Source of the DNA: JBBSEX01 sp038239345
GTDB lineage: Bacteria > Acidobacteriota > Terriglobia > Bryobacterales > Bryobacteraceae
Assembly: GCA_038239345.1 (NCBI GenBank)
Contig: JBBSEX010000026.1
Span: 1 to 54,036 of the forward strand
Direction of reading: 5' to 3'
Length of the DNA stretch: 54,036 bases
Shown here: piece by piece, positions 42,542 to 51,463 of the stretch
How positions within the stretch are numbered: the stretch's first letter is position 1
How the letters are laid out: every line of letters begins with the position of its first letter
The notes under the pieces: model-generated
Told to the model about the DNA's origin: nothing
The model's input: the letters and a program-made list of their open reading frames with translations, nothing else
The model's database searches: none
Position numbers and translations under genes: made by a program

Positions 42542-43324
42542 CTAATCCGCCGCATGACGTAACACTTTCTGATTGCGATCAGCTAAGCACGCAATAATTG
42601 TCTGGATCACTCGTTTCGTCTCACTCGGATCCTTCACTGGGATAGAAACGACTCCTGCTTTTTCGGCGGGGTAATCATTTCCTCCACGATACAGAGCATC
42701 GCCTATGAAAATCATCTCTTCCAGTGAAATCCCCAGCAGGTCTCGCAGTTTTCTGATACCGTCGGCTTTGTCGATGCCAGGCTTGGTGATGTCAATGGAT
42801 GTCGAGCCTCCGATTCGGACGGAAAAGTCGGGAATGGAAATATCTACGAGCGCTTTGATCTTCTCCCGCTTCGTGAAATCGGGATCCCATTTTGTTTTTG
42901 CTTCTAGAGGGGCGTGCTGACCTAAACCGGAGAATGTGATCTGGCTTCCCCGATCTTCAATCTGCTCTCCCCATATCTTTTCGATCTTGAAGGCAGCGAT
43001 GCCGATCGCCTTCTTGAGAGCACTGAGAATCTTGTCTCGCTCCTCTGTTGTAAAGTCTTCCGCGTAGATCTTTTTCCAATCGGCCGAGTCGTATCGGTAG
43101 AACCGTGTTCCACAAGTAGGGAGCAGCGATAGATTCTCCAGACGCTGGTCATGCGGAAGATTGGAGACCAGTTGTTTTTCAAGCTGAGGCCAACCGCCCC
43201 CGGAGATTACCGCCACTTTGACGATGCCGAGAAGATCATGCAGCAGACCCGACATTTCGGAATCAAGCGGCGACTTGCTTTCAGCAAGTGTTCCGTCAAG
43301 ATCGAATACGATTAACTCTTTCAC
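42542..43324 (-). CDS. HAD-IIB family phosphatase / phosphomannomutase-like
   Basis: 260 residues. Motif I KELIVFDLDGTLAESKSPLD, motif II VKVAVISGGG, and IGGSTSIDITKPGIDKADGI with EEMIFIGDALYRGGNDYPAE (motif IV). The segment TFSGLGQHAPLEAKTKWDPD resembles eukaryotic-type phosphomannomutase and related HAD-IIB enzymes. With GH130 downstream and a mannose-6-phosphate isomerase remnant upstream, a role in mannose-sugar phosphate metabolism is likely. Confidence 0.85.
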   Translation of the reverse strand: MKELIVFDLDGTLAESKSPLDSEMSGLLHDLLGIVKVAVISGGGWPQLEKQLVSNLPHDQRLENLSLLPTCGTRFYRYDSADWKKIYAEDFTTEERDKILSALKKAIGIAAFKIEKIWGEQIEDRGSQITFSGLGQHAPLEAKTKWDPDFTKREKIKALVDISIPDFSVRIGGSTSIDITKPGIDKADGIRKLRDLLGISLEEMIFIGDALYRGGNDYPAEKAGVVSIPVKDPSETKRVIQTIIACLADRNQKVLRHAAD

Positions 43325-43383
43325 TGTACTTCTATCCTCTGAATTCTCGGCATATCAACTAGGCAGTGCAATCTCCAACACCG

Positions 43384-43640
43384 TTACCGGACTGCTAGGG
43401 CAAAAGTACAGGTGCCGATCACCGCCGGCAAGAGCGATACATCGCCTCTTCCGACGGCGTACCTGTCGCCGCGGTGCTCTACATGCCCTGCCCCATCGAT
43501 ACATACCAGCACGCGCGGCACATCCGCGGCACCAACAGGAAACGCCGATTCCCCGCATACTCGCCACAACCAGAAATGTTCGCACTGGAAGAGCCTCTCG
43601 CGCTTCTCCGGCGACGTCTTCTTCACCACGGGCGTTACGC
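43384..43640 (-). pseudogene. manA: Class I mannose-6-phosphate isomerase C-terminal fragment
   Basis: The frame reads VKKTSPEKRERLFQCEHFWL, then RVLVCIDGAGHVEHRGDRYA and VGRGDVSLLPAVIG, the last cupin-like domain of ManA. The N-terminal catalytic domain with the zinc ligands is absent; upstream residues do not match. It sits where a mannose operon gene would be, before the HAD-IIB gene. Confidence 0.7.
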
Positions 43641-43724
43641 ATTTGACCGGACCTTCAACATCGACTCCAAGAAACGAGGCAGGCCGCTCCACATCCGACC
43701 TTAACAGCGATGTCGGCGCTCTTC

Positions 43725-43740
43725 TGAGCAAGAGTGCTCA
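43725..43740. promoter_or_regulatory. 16-bp palindrome TGAGCA-AGAG-TGCTCA (perfect arms)
   Basis: Lies between acetate kinase (ends 43819) and the manA fragment. On the minus strand its flanks (GAGAGTGAGCACTCTTGCTCAG) match those of the site at 32097, suggesting a copied or selected promoter segment for the mannose gene set. Confidence 0.6.
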
Positions 43741-43818
43741 CTCTCGTCCGGCCACGCGGTTGTTTCCTTCGAGAAGAGGAAGTTTGGTCTGGGGCGCGGA
43801 TCGTTAGGTATATCCCAA

Positions 43819-45015
43819 TTAGGTTTTCCATCTAAGAACGGAGACGACATGCCGCACGATCATTAGATCTTCGTTGGTCTCTACGACTCGTACCTTCACC
43901 GGGCTTTCGGGCACCGATATCAATGCTGCATTGGCTTCATTGGATGCCGTGTCCAAATGAATGCCCAAGAACTCCAATCCATCACAGATCCGTTTGCGAA
44001 CGACGGGTGCATGTTCTCCGATTCCACCTGTGAAGACGAGCACGTCTAGCCCTCCAAGAACTGCCGCGTACGCACCAATGTATTTCTTCGCTCGGTAGCA
44101 GAACAGAGCCAAGGCTTCCTCGGCTCTGGGATCTCGATGAATATTGTCTAGCAAGACCTTCATGTCTCCGGATGTGCCCGAAACCCCCAGCAGCCCAGAC
44201 CCCTTATTCATCAGTTGATTTAACTCTTTCACAGATATCTTCTTGTGCTCCAAGAGGTAAAGCAGCACGCCCGGATCGACATCCCCAGAGCGGGTAGCCA
44301 TAACCAGTCCCTCAAGTGGGGTGAAACCCATTGAGGTGTCGATACTTTTGCCGTCTCGGACTGCGACCATACTAGCGCCACTGCCGAGATGCGCAATGAT
44401 CACGCGTCCGTTGGCAAGCTTGCCTTCCAGCGCGTGGAGCTCGCACATCACGTACTCGTAGGAAAGACCGTGGAAACCGTATCGAACGATGCCCTGATCG
44501 TAAAGGCCTCGCGGCAACGCATACATCTTCGCAACGTTTGGAAGGGAGCTGTGAAACGCCGTGTCGAAACATCCCACTTGCGGAAGACCGGGAAATCTCC
44601 CGGCGATGAATTTTAGTCCCCGAATCGCGGCAGGCATGTGATCGGGGTCGAGAGGAACCAACTGCTCGATCTCTGACAAGAATTCTGCCGTGATCCGTTG
44701 TGGATCCTTGTGTTGAGGTCCGCCTTGGACGAGCCGGTGACCCGCAGCCGCCAGTCCGGAGAGAAATCCGTGTTCGCCGAGCCACGCCCACATTGCTTCT
44801 AGCGAAGCATTGGCGTCCCCATCACGGACGGCGGAATCCAACAAGCTCGTCCCCGTTGGATCTGTGATCTTCAAACGACTGCCTACTACGCCAGAATGAT
44901 CAACTGCCATCGAAACGAGGAGTTTGCTATGATTTGCCACCTCATAGAGGACGGACTTTAAGGTCGAAGACCCTCGGTTCATCGTTAAGACGCGTCTTTG
45001 AAGCGGAACCGTCAC
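43819..45015 (-). CDS. ackA: Acetate kinase family protein
   Basis: 398 residues from GTG 45015. The phosphate-binding start VLTMNRGSSTLKSVLYEV is slightly altered from NxGSSSxK. Other motifs are standard: LPQVGCFDTAFHSSLPNVAK, YGFHGLSYEYV, RVIIAHLGSGASMVAVRDGK and SIDTSMGFTPLEGLVMATRS, then VFTGGIGEHAPVVRKRI. It converts acetyl phosphate and ADP to acetate and ATP. It is likely the energy-yielding partner of the phosphoketolase nearby. No phosphotransacetylase is in the window. Confidence 0.9.
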   Translation of the reverse strand: MTVPLQRRVLTMNRGSSTLKSVLYEVANHSKLLVSMAVDHSGVVGSRLKITDPTGTSLLDSAVRDGDANASLEAMWAWLGEHGFLSGLAAAGHRLVQGGPQHKDPQRITAEFLSEIEQLVPLDPDHMPAAIRGLKFIAGRFPGLPQVGCFDTAFHSSLPNVAKMYALPRGLYDQGIVRYGFHGLSYEYVMCELHALEGKLANGRVIIAHLGSGASMVAVRDGKSIDTSMGFTPLEGLVMATRSGDVDPGVLLYLLEHKKISVKELNQLMNKGSGLLGVSGTSGDMKVLLDNIHRDPRAEEALALFCYRAKKYIGAYAAVLGGLDVLVFTGGIGEHAPVVRKRICDGLEFLGIHLDTASNEANAALISVPESPVKVRVVETNEDLMIVRHVVSVLRWKT

Positions 45016-45287
45016 AGAGTCATTCTGCCAGCGACGTCAGCTGCGATCTGCTTTACGTATGCAGCTGAGCTGCACTGACTAACCTGCCGTAAGTGTTGGG
45101 ACGTGCAGAATCGCGAAGGCATTTTGCAGAACGGATGGACCGTGGTGCTCTTAAACGAAGCTCTTTTCCCGCCCTGAAACTGGGAGACATGGTCTCAAGC
45201 TCAGCCCCCGGACTTCCTCAACCCATCGGAGGCAGCTAAGGCTCTGAGCCGTTATGTTCACGCTGGCTCGTTCTTCTCGTGAAAGAA
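45016..45287. other. Intergenic region between acetate kinase and the GSP17M-like gene
   Basis: Nothing coding is recognised. It should carry the acetate kinase promoter; a palindromic GCAGCTGAGCTGC sequence near 45060 is visible but does not fit the 16-bp site family. Confidence 0.35.
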
Positions 45288-45749
45288 CTACCACGTGAAC
45301 AGACGGGCACCACCGCCCGAGGAGCGGGACCTTCCGGTTTGGACAGAGGAATTGTGAACCGGAGGCGTCTCAGCTTGGATCGCGTTAGGGAGCTCCGGAC
45401 GCGAACCGCTGATCTTTTCGATCTCCACAGCGCCATGGTTGTTCATAATCTCAGTCGCCGCCTCCGCCTTGTCGTCCGAAGCCGTGGCAAGGACCATGAC
45501 TCCTCCTCGGCGTACTCCTTGGACATAATCTTTGGCGTCGGCTTCGACCACCCCAAACGCCGTGAGATCACGAATCAAGCTGACTTCAAAATCAGTGTGC
45601 GGGGTGCTCATCATTCCGCTCCCCGCCATTTCCCGCGGCTCGCTCACAACACGAACGTCATTCCGAGGAAAACCGCTGCCCTCAAGATCGCGAACGACCT
45701 CGTCGACTGAGCCTGGATTCTTAAACAAGCCAATTGCTGTTTTCGCCAT
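45288..45749 (-). CDS. GSP17M-like general stress protein
   Basis: 153 residues from ATG 45749, which has GGAGG 5 bp upstream; a longer frame to 45812 is less likely. AKTAIGLFKNPGSVDEVVRD and LEGSGFPRNDVRVVS form the N-terminal alpha/beta unit, and DYVQGVRRGGVMVLATASDD followed by AAEIMN-like sequence is the second. These resemble the N-terminal (heat-induced stress protein YflT/GSP17M-like) domain. The C-terminus is Ser/Gly-rich. Oriented with the next stress gene. Confidence 0.7.
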   Translation of the reverse strand: MAKTAIGLFKNPGSVDEVVRDLEGSGFPRNDVRVVSEPREMAGSGMMSTPHTDFEVSLIRDLTAFGVVEADAKDYVQGVRRGGVMVLATASDDKAEAATEIMNNHGAVEIEKISGSRPELPNAIQAETPPVHNSSVQTGRSRSSGGGARLFTW

Positions 45750-45817
45750 GTATGCCTCCACTAATCTATTTGCAACACGGGCAGGCCTAGGTCTGAAGCT
45801 GCCCGGCTTCATTTCAG

Positions 45818-46327
45818 CTATGCCGAAACCGCCTCAGCTGAATGCACTGTGCAGTAGGCGGGATTCGTACTTTCGATAATCTCTTTCGCCCGGTCTACTT
45901 CTGCAGCCGTCCCATGAGCGATCAGAAGGAATTGATCTGTCTTGAGCGCCGTTTCGTATTTCACGATACTATCTTTAGGAATTCCGATGCTGTAGAGGCC
46001 GGCTCCCACAGCGCTCAACCCTCCAACCACCACCGCACCTTCCAACGCTCCCACGATCCACGCCACCAGCGGTCCAGCCACCAAAATTGGTCCAAGGCCC
46101 GGAATCATGAACATCGCAGACCCGAATAGAAGCCCCCAAAAGCGGCCCCAATACTTCATTCGGTCGCCGGCGTTGTAGTAGCCGACTACCTGTTCATCGG
46201 CGTGGTAGCCCTACCCGACGATCGATAACTTCTTCATATCAATTCCGCCACGCTGCAGTTCCTTTACTGCTTTGTCCGCGTCTGTATGCGTGTGATAAAT
46301 CGCAACCACTGAGTTTTCAATAGGCAT
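45818..46327 (-). pseudogene. Stress-related membrane protein (DUF1269/GSP-like) with in-frame amber codon
   Basis: From ATG 46327 the protein reads PIENSVVAIYHTHTDADKAV, KELQRGGIDMKKLSIVG, then TAG (46211-46213), then GYHADEQVVGYYNAGDRMKY and WGRFWGLLFGSAMFMIPGLG with LVAWIVGALEGAVVVGGLSA. Relatives have lysine at the TAG position (VGKDYH). After the stop a restart at ATG 46159 could give the membrane part. The whole frame is otherwise undamaged over 170 codons, so the stop is a single substitution. A palindrome is 87 bp upstream. Confidence 0.8.
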
Positions 46328-46456
46328 TCCGATTCTCCTGGCAATTTGCCGGCATTCTCCGACCAATGAACATCGCCCACTGTCCCACTATGACAGTGCC
46401 GGACCAGCGAAACTGGTCAATATTGCTCGGTGTGAGTTGAGGACGGGACATTGAAA
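46245..46456 (-). repeat. Copy 2 of the duplicated promoter/leader region (partner 14857-15066)
   Basis: Covers the first ~28 codons and ~130 bp upstream of the stress gene. This is probably the original location because the gene continues in frame here. Confidence 0.8.
46414..46429. promoter_or_regulatory. 16-bp palindrome TGGTCA-ATAT-TGCTCG upstream of the stress gene
   Basis: 87 bp before ATG 46327; the last base departs from the consensus. The equivalent site in the duplicated copy is at 15024. Confidence 0.55.
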
Positions 46457-46495
46457 CGAAGCGAGTACATGCCGAAAACCAACAGGCTCCCGAAA

Positions 46496-46951
46496 CTACA
46501 AGCCCACGAACTCTGGACGATAATCCTTCCAAATCCCCGTAGCCGGCGAGATCATGCGGACGGGGGCATTCTCAGCATATTTCGCGGTCCTCGCCCATTG
46601 CCACGCGTGCTGCATTTCAGAGGACTCGAAATAACGCGTCTCAGACTGAAGAACGGCGGCTCCGGCGATCAGGAGGTCCACCACTTCTTCCCAGCGATCC
46701 GCTCCGACAATCGCCATGCGTGCGATGTGGTCGGTATGTTTTTGCAGGAACCGCAGATCGTCCCAGCGTGCCTTCCATTGGGCTCCGTGCATTTCTGTCA
46801 GGTCCGCCAAAATGCCGATCGGGTGCTTCTTGTTCTTCGCGATGAAGAAATCAAGCTGAGGCTCGAACCGTTCAAGATCTTCGCCCGTTAGTCTTCCTAC
46901 CACCTTAAAACCGAATGCAACTCCGCCAGTTTCCTTTAAGCGTTCAATCAT
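46496..46951 (-). CDS. SpoIIAA-like (STAS-fold) protein
   Basis: 151 residues, one domain. KVVGRLTGEDLERFEPQLDF, HPIGILADLTEMHGAQWKAR and HIARMAIVGADRWEEVVDLL correspond to the same positions in the tandem protein at 1202-2035. The C-terminal part includes RYFESSEMQHAWQWARTA. The start follows AAATGAGGAGCTCC. Function unknown; occurrence beside stress genes suggests a role in stress adaptation. Confidence 0.8.
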   Translation of the reverse strand: MIERLKETGGVAFGFKVVGRLTGEDLERFEPQLDFFIAKNKKHPIGILADLTEMHGAQWKARWDDLRFLQKHTDHIARMAIVGADRWEEVVDLLIAGAAVLQSETRYFESSEMQHAWQWARTAKYAENAPVRMISPATGIWKDYRPEFVGL

Positions 46952-47059
46952 TGGAGCTCCTCATTTTAGTTTTTTATTGAAGGCGTGGCGCTCTTAGGCA
47001 GAACGTTCCGCATTACGTATCTAACAGCCCAGCCCATTTTCACCGGACGATTTCACCGT

Positions 47060-48172
47060 TCAGGATGGGCTGCTGTTTGTTAGAACAACCTTCAGTGCGC
47101 CCATTTTGGCGGCATTCCCAAAAGTGTCGTATGCCTTCATGATGTCGTGCATCGCGAAGCGATGCGTCACCAGCTTGCTGGGCTGTAGCTTGCCCGAGCG
47201 TATGACCTTCAGCAGCATCGGTGTTGAAACGGTGTCCACCAGGCGGGTGGTAAGCGAAATGTTGCGGTCCCAAAGCGTCTCCATGTGCAGTTTCACTGGT
47301 TTGCCGTGGACGCCTACGTTGGCGATGTGCCCGCCGGCTGCGACAATGGCCTGGCAGATGGCGAAGGTGGCGGGAAGTCCGACTGCCTCGATGGCCACGT
47401 CCACGCCAGATCCCTCGGTCAGTTCCATCACCTGATGGGCGGCGTTTCCATCGGTGCTGTTGATCAGAGTGGTAGCGCCAAACTGTTTGGCGAACGCGAG
47501 GCGCTTGTCGTCCAGATCGATCACGAAGATCGTCGCCGGTGAATAGAATTGCGCTGTCATCAGAACAGCGAGACCTACAGGACCGGCGCCCACGATGGCG
47601 ATTGTGTCTCCAGGCTTCACTCGCCCATTCAGAACACCACACTCAAAGCCTGTTGGCAGAATATCGCTCAGCATGACCATGGCCTCTTCATCGCCATCCA
47701 CCGGAAACTTATATAGGCTCCCATCGGCCTGAGGGATGCGCACGTATTCGGCCTGCGTTCCATCGATGGTGTGACCGAGAATCCAGCCGCCGTGCCGGCA
47801 GTGGGAATACATACTTTTTTTGCAAAAGTCGCATTTTAGGCAGGCAGTAACACAAGAGATGATGACCTTGTCTCCTACGTGAAATTCCGAGACGCCGGTT
47901 CCGACCTCTTCGACTACGCCAATGCCTTCATGGCCAAGAATGCGCCCATCAGTCACCGCCGGTAAATCTCCCTTCAGAATGTGCAGATCAGTCCCGCAAA
48001 TCGTCGATGTGGTAATCCGCACGATGGCATCGGACGAGTCCTGGATGATAGGGCGCGGCTTGTCTTCCCAAGCGCGCTTTCCCGGTCCATGATAGACCAG
48101 CGCCCTCATTCTGGCGCTATCGCGTGGCGTTACGACGCTCTTGGGCGCCAGTTCTAGTTCGGCGATTGTCAT
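47060..48172 (-). CDS. Zinc-dependent alcohol dehydrogenase family protein
   Basis: 370 residues. Catalytic zinc site TSTICGTDLHILKGDLP and GRILGHEGIGVVEEVG; structural zinc lobe CVTACLKCDFCKKSMYSHC; NAD(P) fold DTIAIVGAGPVGLAVLMTAQ, ending DLDDKRLAFAKQFGAT. Relatives include secondary alcohol and formaldehyde/threonine dehydrogenase-like enzymes; substrate unknown. AGAGGAATGAACG precedes ATG 48172. A palindromic site lies 191 bp upstream. It could reoxidise NAD(P)H during fermentation. Confidence 0.9.
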   Translation of the reverse strand: MTIAELELAPKSVVTPRDSARMRALVYHGPGKRAWEDKPRPIIQDSSDAIVRITTSTICGTDLHILKGDLPAVTDGRILGHEGIGVVEEVGTGVSEFHVGDKVIISCVTACLKCDFCKKSMYSHCRHGGWILGHTIDGTQAEYVRIPQADGSLYKFPVDGDEEAMVMLSDILPTGFECGVLNGRVKPGDTIAIVGAGPVGLAVLMTAQFYSPATIFVIDLDDKRLAFAKQFGATTLINSTDGNAAHQVMELTEGSGVDVAIEAVGLPATFAICQAIVAAGGHIANVGVHGKPVKLHMETLWDRNISLTTRLVDTVSTPMLLKVIRSGKLQPSKLVTHRFAMHDIMKAYDTFGNAAKMGALKVVLTNSSPS

Positions 48173-48362
48173 CGTTCATTCCTCTTCTGAGTGTTCCCAC
48201 GTTGTCGCACTACTTGCAGCTCGTTAGGGAAAGGAGCGGAGGGTCGATACCCTCGACTGCTCTTGGTTTCGGGTTGATCACCGCTCTAGCCTCGGAACAC
48301 TAACCCACGACCCAACCATCACTCATCAGTTTGGATGCTACCTCTCAAGACAATCGGTGGGC

Positions 48363-48378
48363 TGTTCAAAATTGCTCA
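48363..48378. promoter_or_regulatory. 16-bp palindrome TGTTCA-AAAT-TGCTCA upstream of the alcohol dehydrogenase
   Basis: Fits TGNNCA-N4-TGNNCA; 191 bp from ATG 48172. No plus-strand gene starts nearby that it could serve better. Confidence 0.5.
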
Positions 48379-48840
48379 CGGTTTGCAATTGAGGGGATCC
48401 CCAGGTTGGATTCTCAGCCGCCATGCGGAAATCAGCGCGCGCACCTCGTGGCTTATCGGCTGGCGGCCTCCGAGCCGATGCACTCTGGAGAGCCATTTCC
48501 AATACAGCCGATCTGCCACAGCCAGATCCACGGCTCTAATGCCGCTTTTAACTTTTCCAGGTGACTGATTTTCAGGTGAACGGAGAGGTGAACCGTGACG
48601 CTCTTTCGTCCTTATCGCGTGACCCACAGATTTCTTCGCCCCCCGCACCTGGTATGTCACACGATTGGCCTAGCACTTGCCGCTCTCGTGCCGCCAGCAT
48701 ACTCGCAACGGTTAGCTGCGCGCGCTTGCGACCCTCGTTCTGCGGTGCCCGCCTCCATCTCAAACCTCCTGGCCTTGCAATGCCACAAATCGCACAGGAA
48801 CATTCCCTGAGGCAAGTCTCCTTCCAAATTTGCCGACAAC
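48379..48840. other. No gene recognised
   Basis: Overlapping frames of 60-100 codons on both strands show no known motif. It separates the alcohol dehydrogenase promoter region from the exonuclease fragment. Confidence 0.35.
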
Positions 48841-49253
48841 TCATGCCCCCACCCTCACGATGATCGGCGTATGGTCGGAGGACTTTTGCTGGGAGCGAGG
48901 GCGAGTGTCAATCTCACATCCTTCTAAGCGGTGACTCAGGGTGGGTGAAAGCAAGAAATGGTCGATGCGGATGCCTCGATTATGCGCGAAAGCCTGCCGA
49001 AAATAGTCCCAGAAGGTAAAATGCCCTCCTTCCCCAGGGTGCAGAGATCGGAACGCATCCACATAGCCCAAGTCGAGCATAGCGCGATAGCGGGCACGAG
49101 GTTCGGGTTGAAAGAGGGCATCGCGTATCCACGACGAGGGCTTGTGGCAATCGACGTCCTCCGGAATGACGTTGAAATCCCCACCGATTAGCAACGGCAC
49201 CCGCTGAGCCAGCAAAGTGGTCAAATGCTGATGCAGCCGATCCATCCACGCTA
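48841..49253 (-). pseudogene. xthA: Exodeoxyribonuclease III C-terminal half
   Basis: AWMDRLHQHLTTLLAQ, then PLLIGGDFNVIPEDVDCHKP (catalytic GDFN), DLGYVDAFRSLHPGEGGHFT, RIDHFLLSPTL and SSDHTPIIV (catalytic DH) are the second half of the AP endonuclease/exonuclease III fold. The first half with the catalytic glutamate is lost where the IS630 element begins at a TA dinucleotide. Confidence 0.85.
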
Positions 49254-49965
49254 GTGGTCTGCGTCAAACAGAGTGGCTGTTATTCAGGGTACGGCGGGCG
49301 CGGGTGACTTTTGCCAGGATGTCGTCAGCGCGCGCGGTCCCGATAAACGGTTTCGGGCTTTGGTTGTTGCGGTCGATGTAGGCGCCGATGGCCATGATCA
49401 GCTCTTCCAGGTCGCGGAACACGCCCCGCCGCAGCCGATTCTGAGTCAGGTCGCGGAAGAAGCGCTCCACCATGTTCAGCCAAGATGCGCTGGTGGGAGT
49501 GAAATGCAGATGAAAGCGAGGGCGCCGCGCCAGCCAGCGCTGTACGGTGGGGTGCTTATGGGTGGCGTAGTTATCGCAGATCAGGTGGATCTGCCGATGG
49601 GCTGGGATGGTGTGCTCGATCAGACGGAGAAACTTGAGCCATTCCTGGTGGCGATGCCGCTGTTGGCACAGGCCGAAGACCTCTCCGTTGGCTGTATTCA
49701 GGGCGGCAAACAGAGTGGCGGTGCCGTTGCGTTTGTAGTCATGGGTCATGGTCTGGGCGCGTCCGCGCTTCAGCGGCAGGCCGAGTTGAGTACGATCCAG
49801 AGCTTGGATCTGGCTCTTCTCGTCCACGCACAGCACCAAGGCGTGCTCGGGCGGATGGAGGTACAAACCCACGATGTCTTCCAGTTTCTCGGCGAACGCC
49901 GGATCGTTGCTGATCTTAAAAGTTTCCACGCGATGCGGCTTGAGCCCGTATGCTTTCTGATATGA
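49254..49965 (-). mobile_element. IS630-family element, N-terminally truncated
   Basis: One end is at the TA at 49252-49253 (IS630 elements duplicate TA), with the terminal sequence GTGGTCTGCGTCAAAC. The transposase frame (49965 to 49264) reads YQKAYGLKPHRVETFKIS, ALVLCVDEKSQIQALDRTQL (first D of DDE), HLICDNYATHKHPTVQRWL (second D) and FTPTSASWLNMVERFFRDL (E). An in-frame stop just upstream of YQKAYG and the missing helix-turn-helix part show it is truncated; the other element end was not found. Confidence 0.85.
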
Positions 49966-50302
49966 GCGCGTTCAAGCCATACCAGACAAAAACTAAGCTT
50001 GAGATAGTCTGCGCGGTGACAGCGGCGATGACAAGCATTCCTGTATACCCGTTATACAGCAATTGCCTGGTGGTAATGTCGAGGCGCTGGGCAGCCGAAT
50101 TGGCCAGCCGGGATTGCGGATTGGATTGCCTCGCGGACGAAAGCCCGAATCGCCGCCCTTCCGCGCTGCTTCAGTCGTCAGCCTGCACCATTAAGCGCCT
50201 CTGACACACTCGTAGGGAAACCCTGCACCAATGCCAATCAATTAAGTGATACATTCGGAGTGTCCGTTGACACTCTTTTCAGGCAGAGAAGACAAGATTC
50301 AG
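49966..50302. other. No gene recognised
   Basis: Between the truncated IS630 copy and doxX. No motif supports a coding call. Confidence 0.35.
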
Positions 50303-50674
50303 ATGCGAACAGCAATCTCTATTCTTCAGGTAATTGTCTCCGTTGGCCTCTTGAACGTGTGGCTCCTTCGCTTTAATCGAAGCACGGCTTACCGGGAAGG
50401 CCAGGCCCGTTCCATGCCAGAAGAATTCGCCGTCTATGGGCTACCGGGCTGGTTTACCTACCTGGTGGGTGCCCTCAAGGTGGGAGGCGCAGTGTGCCTG
50501 ATTGCGGGACTATGGTTTCATGCCCTGGTTCTGCCGGCCGCGCTTGTCATTGGCATTCTCATGGTGGGAGCGCTGGCGATGCACTTGAAGATTCGAGATC
50601 CACTTAGAAAGTCTGTGCCCGCACTTTTCATGCTGACGTTCTGCGTCATCATCGGCTTAGGCTCGATTCGCTGA
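50303..50674 (+). CDS. DoxX-like membrane protein
   Basis: 123 residues from ATG 50303. Four helices: TAISILQVIVSVGLLNVWLL, then WFTYLVGALKVGGAVCLIAG, LPAALVIGILMVGALAMHLK and VPALFMLTFCVIIGLGSI. The pattern GxxKVxGAxxLIAG in helix 2 is typical of DoxX-like proteins, which are linked to redox or quinone-related functions in some bacteria. Function here unknown. Confidence 0.75.
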   Translation: MRTAISILQVIVSVGLLNVWLLRFNRSTAYREGQARSMPEEFAVYGLPGWFTYLVGALKVGGAVCLIAGLWFHALVLPAALVIGILMVGALAMHLKIRDPLRKSVPALFMLTFCVIIGLGSIR

Positions 50675-50810
50675 CGCGCACAACCCGCAATCCCGGTCAA
50701 GGAAGTCTCGCCGACTACAGTGGGTTGGTGTTGCTACACAATCCAGGCGTTGCTACTCGACCGAGAATTCAGGGCCCCCGCGAGCCAATTGTCCAAAAAT
50801 GGAGGTTCCG

Positions 50811-50942
50811 ATGACAAAACACCTTTTCGCTGCGGCGACTTGTTTATGTGCCATTCTGCTGACCGGCGGCTGCCAGGGGGAAACACAAACCACAAACTCG
50901 GGAAAGGCTGTCCGTGCCGAGAACCGGCCAATGACCGCATAA
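50811..50942 (+). CDS. Very short lipoprotein (43 residues), possibly truncated
   Basis: ATG 50811 with GGAGG 5 bp upstream. The signal sequence TKHLFAAATCLCAILLTGGC ends in a lipobox (LTGGC). About 22 residues of mature protein follow (QGETQTTNSGKAV...) before TAA. Probably the beginning of a longer lipoprotein gene cut by deletion; a real micro-lipoprotein is possible. Confidence 0.55.
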   Translation: MTKHLFAAATCLCAILLTGGCQGETQTTNSGKAVRAENRPMTA

Positions 50943-51239
50943 TTGTTAGCGACTTCTCTGGTGCGCCAAAGGCCAGTACAGGTCTGAGGCTGGAGTTGAT
51001 GCAGAGAACGGCAATTGTGACTGTCCGGTCTTGCATCTCTCTTGTTCGGCTCCACGACCTGAGTGTTCATCCCCTTGCTGCGAAACACTTCCTGGGCGTG
51101 GTCCCGAATCGCTCGCGTGGGAGCTCCCACGCACGTTGTGGTCGGTTGCGGCCCTGCATTAGCCCATTCGCTGACCAAACCAAGTGCGCGGGTCATTGCG
51201 CACATTCGCCAATGGAGAGTTTTCGATGGCGGTTCGCGA

Positions 51240-51463
51240 TTCATACCGTGCCCGTGGCAGCAAAGACGGGAGCGCGCATCGCCATTCTCGGCAATTGGCT
51301 GACCGGCTCGACCATAGTCACATTCAACGGCAAAGCGGCACCGTTCACCGTTGAATCCGATACATACATAAAGGCAACAGTTCCGACCGGCGCGACTACG
51401 GGCACGGTGATGGTCACCACAGCGACAGGAACGCTCAACAGCAATCCGGTATTTCAGGTGCTA
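51240..51463 (+). pseudogene. IPT/TIG-domain fragment of a large secreted protein
   Basis: The frame reads AKTGARIAILGNWLTGSTIV, TFNGKAAPFTVESDTYIKAT and VPTGATTGTVMVTTATGTLN, one IPT/TIG immunoglobulin-like repeat, common in very large surface proteins of acidobacteria and others. It has no start or signal peptide and the flanks are unrelated. Confidence 0.65.

Noticed and set aside
37853..46213. Pyrrolysine recoding of the amber codons at lysine positions
   Set aside because: Pyrrolysine is known almost only from methylamine methyltransferases and TAG is used as a normal stop here; mutation or error is simpler.
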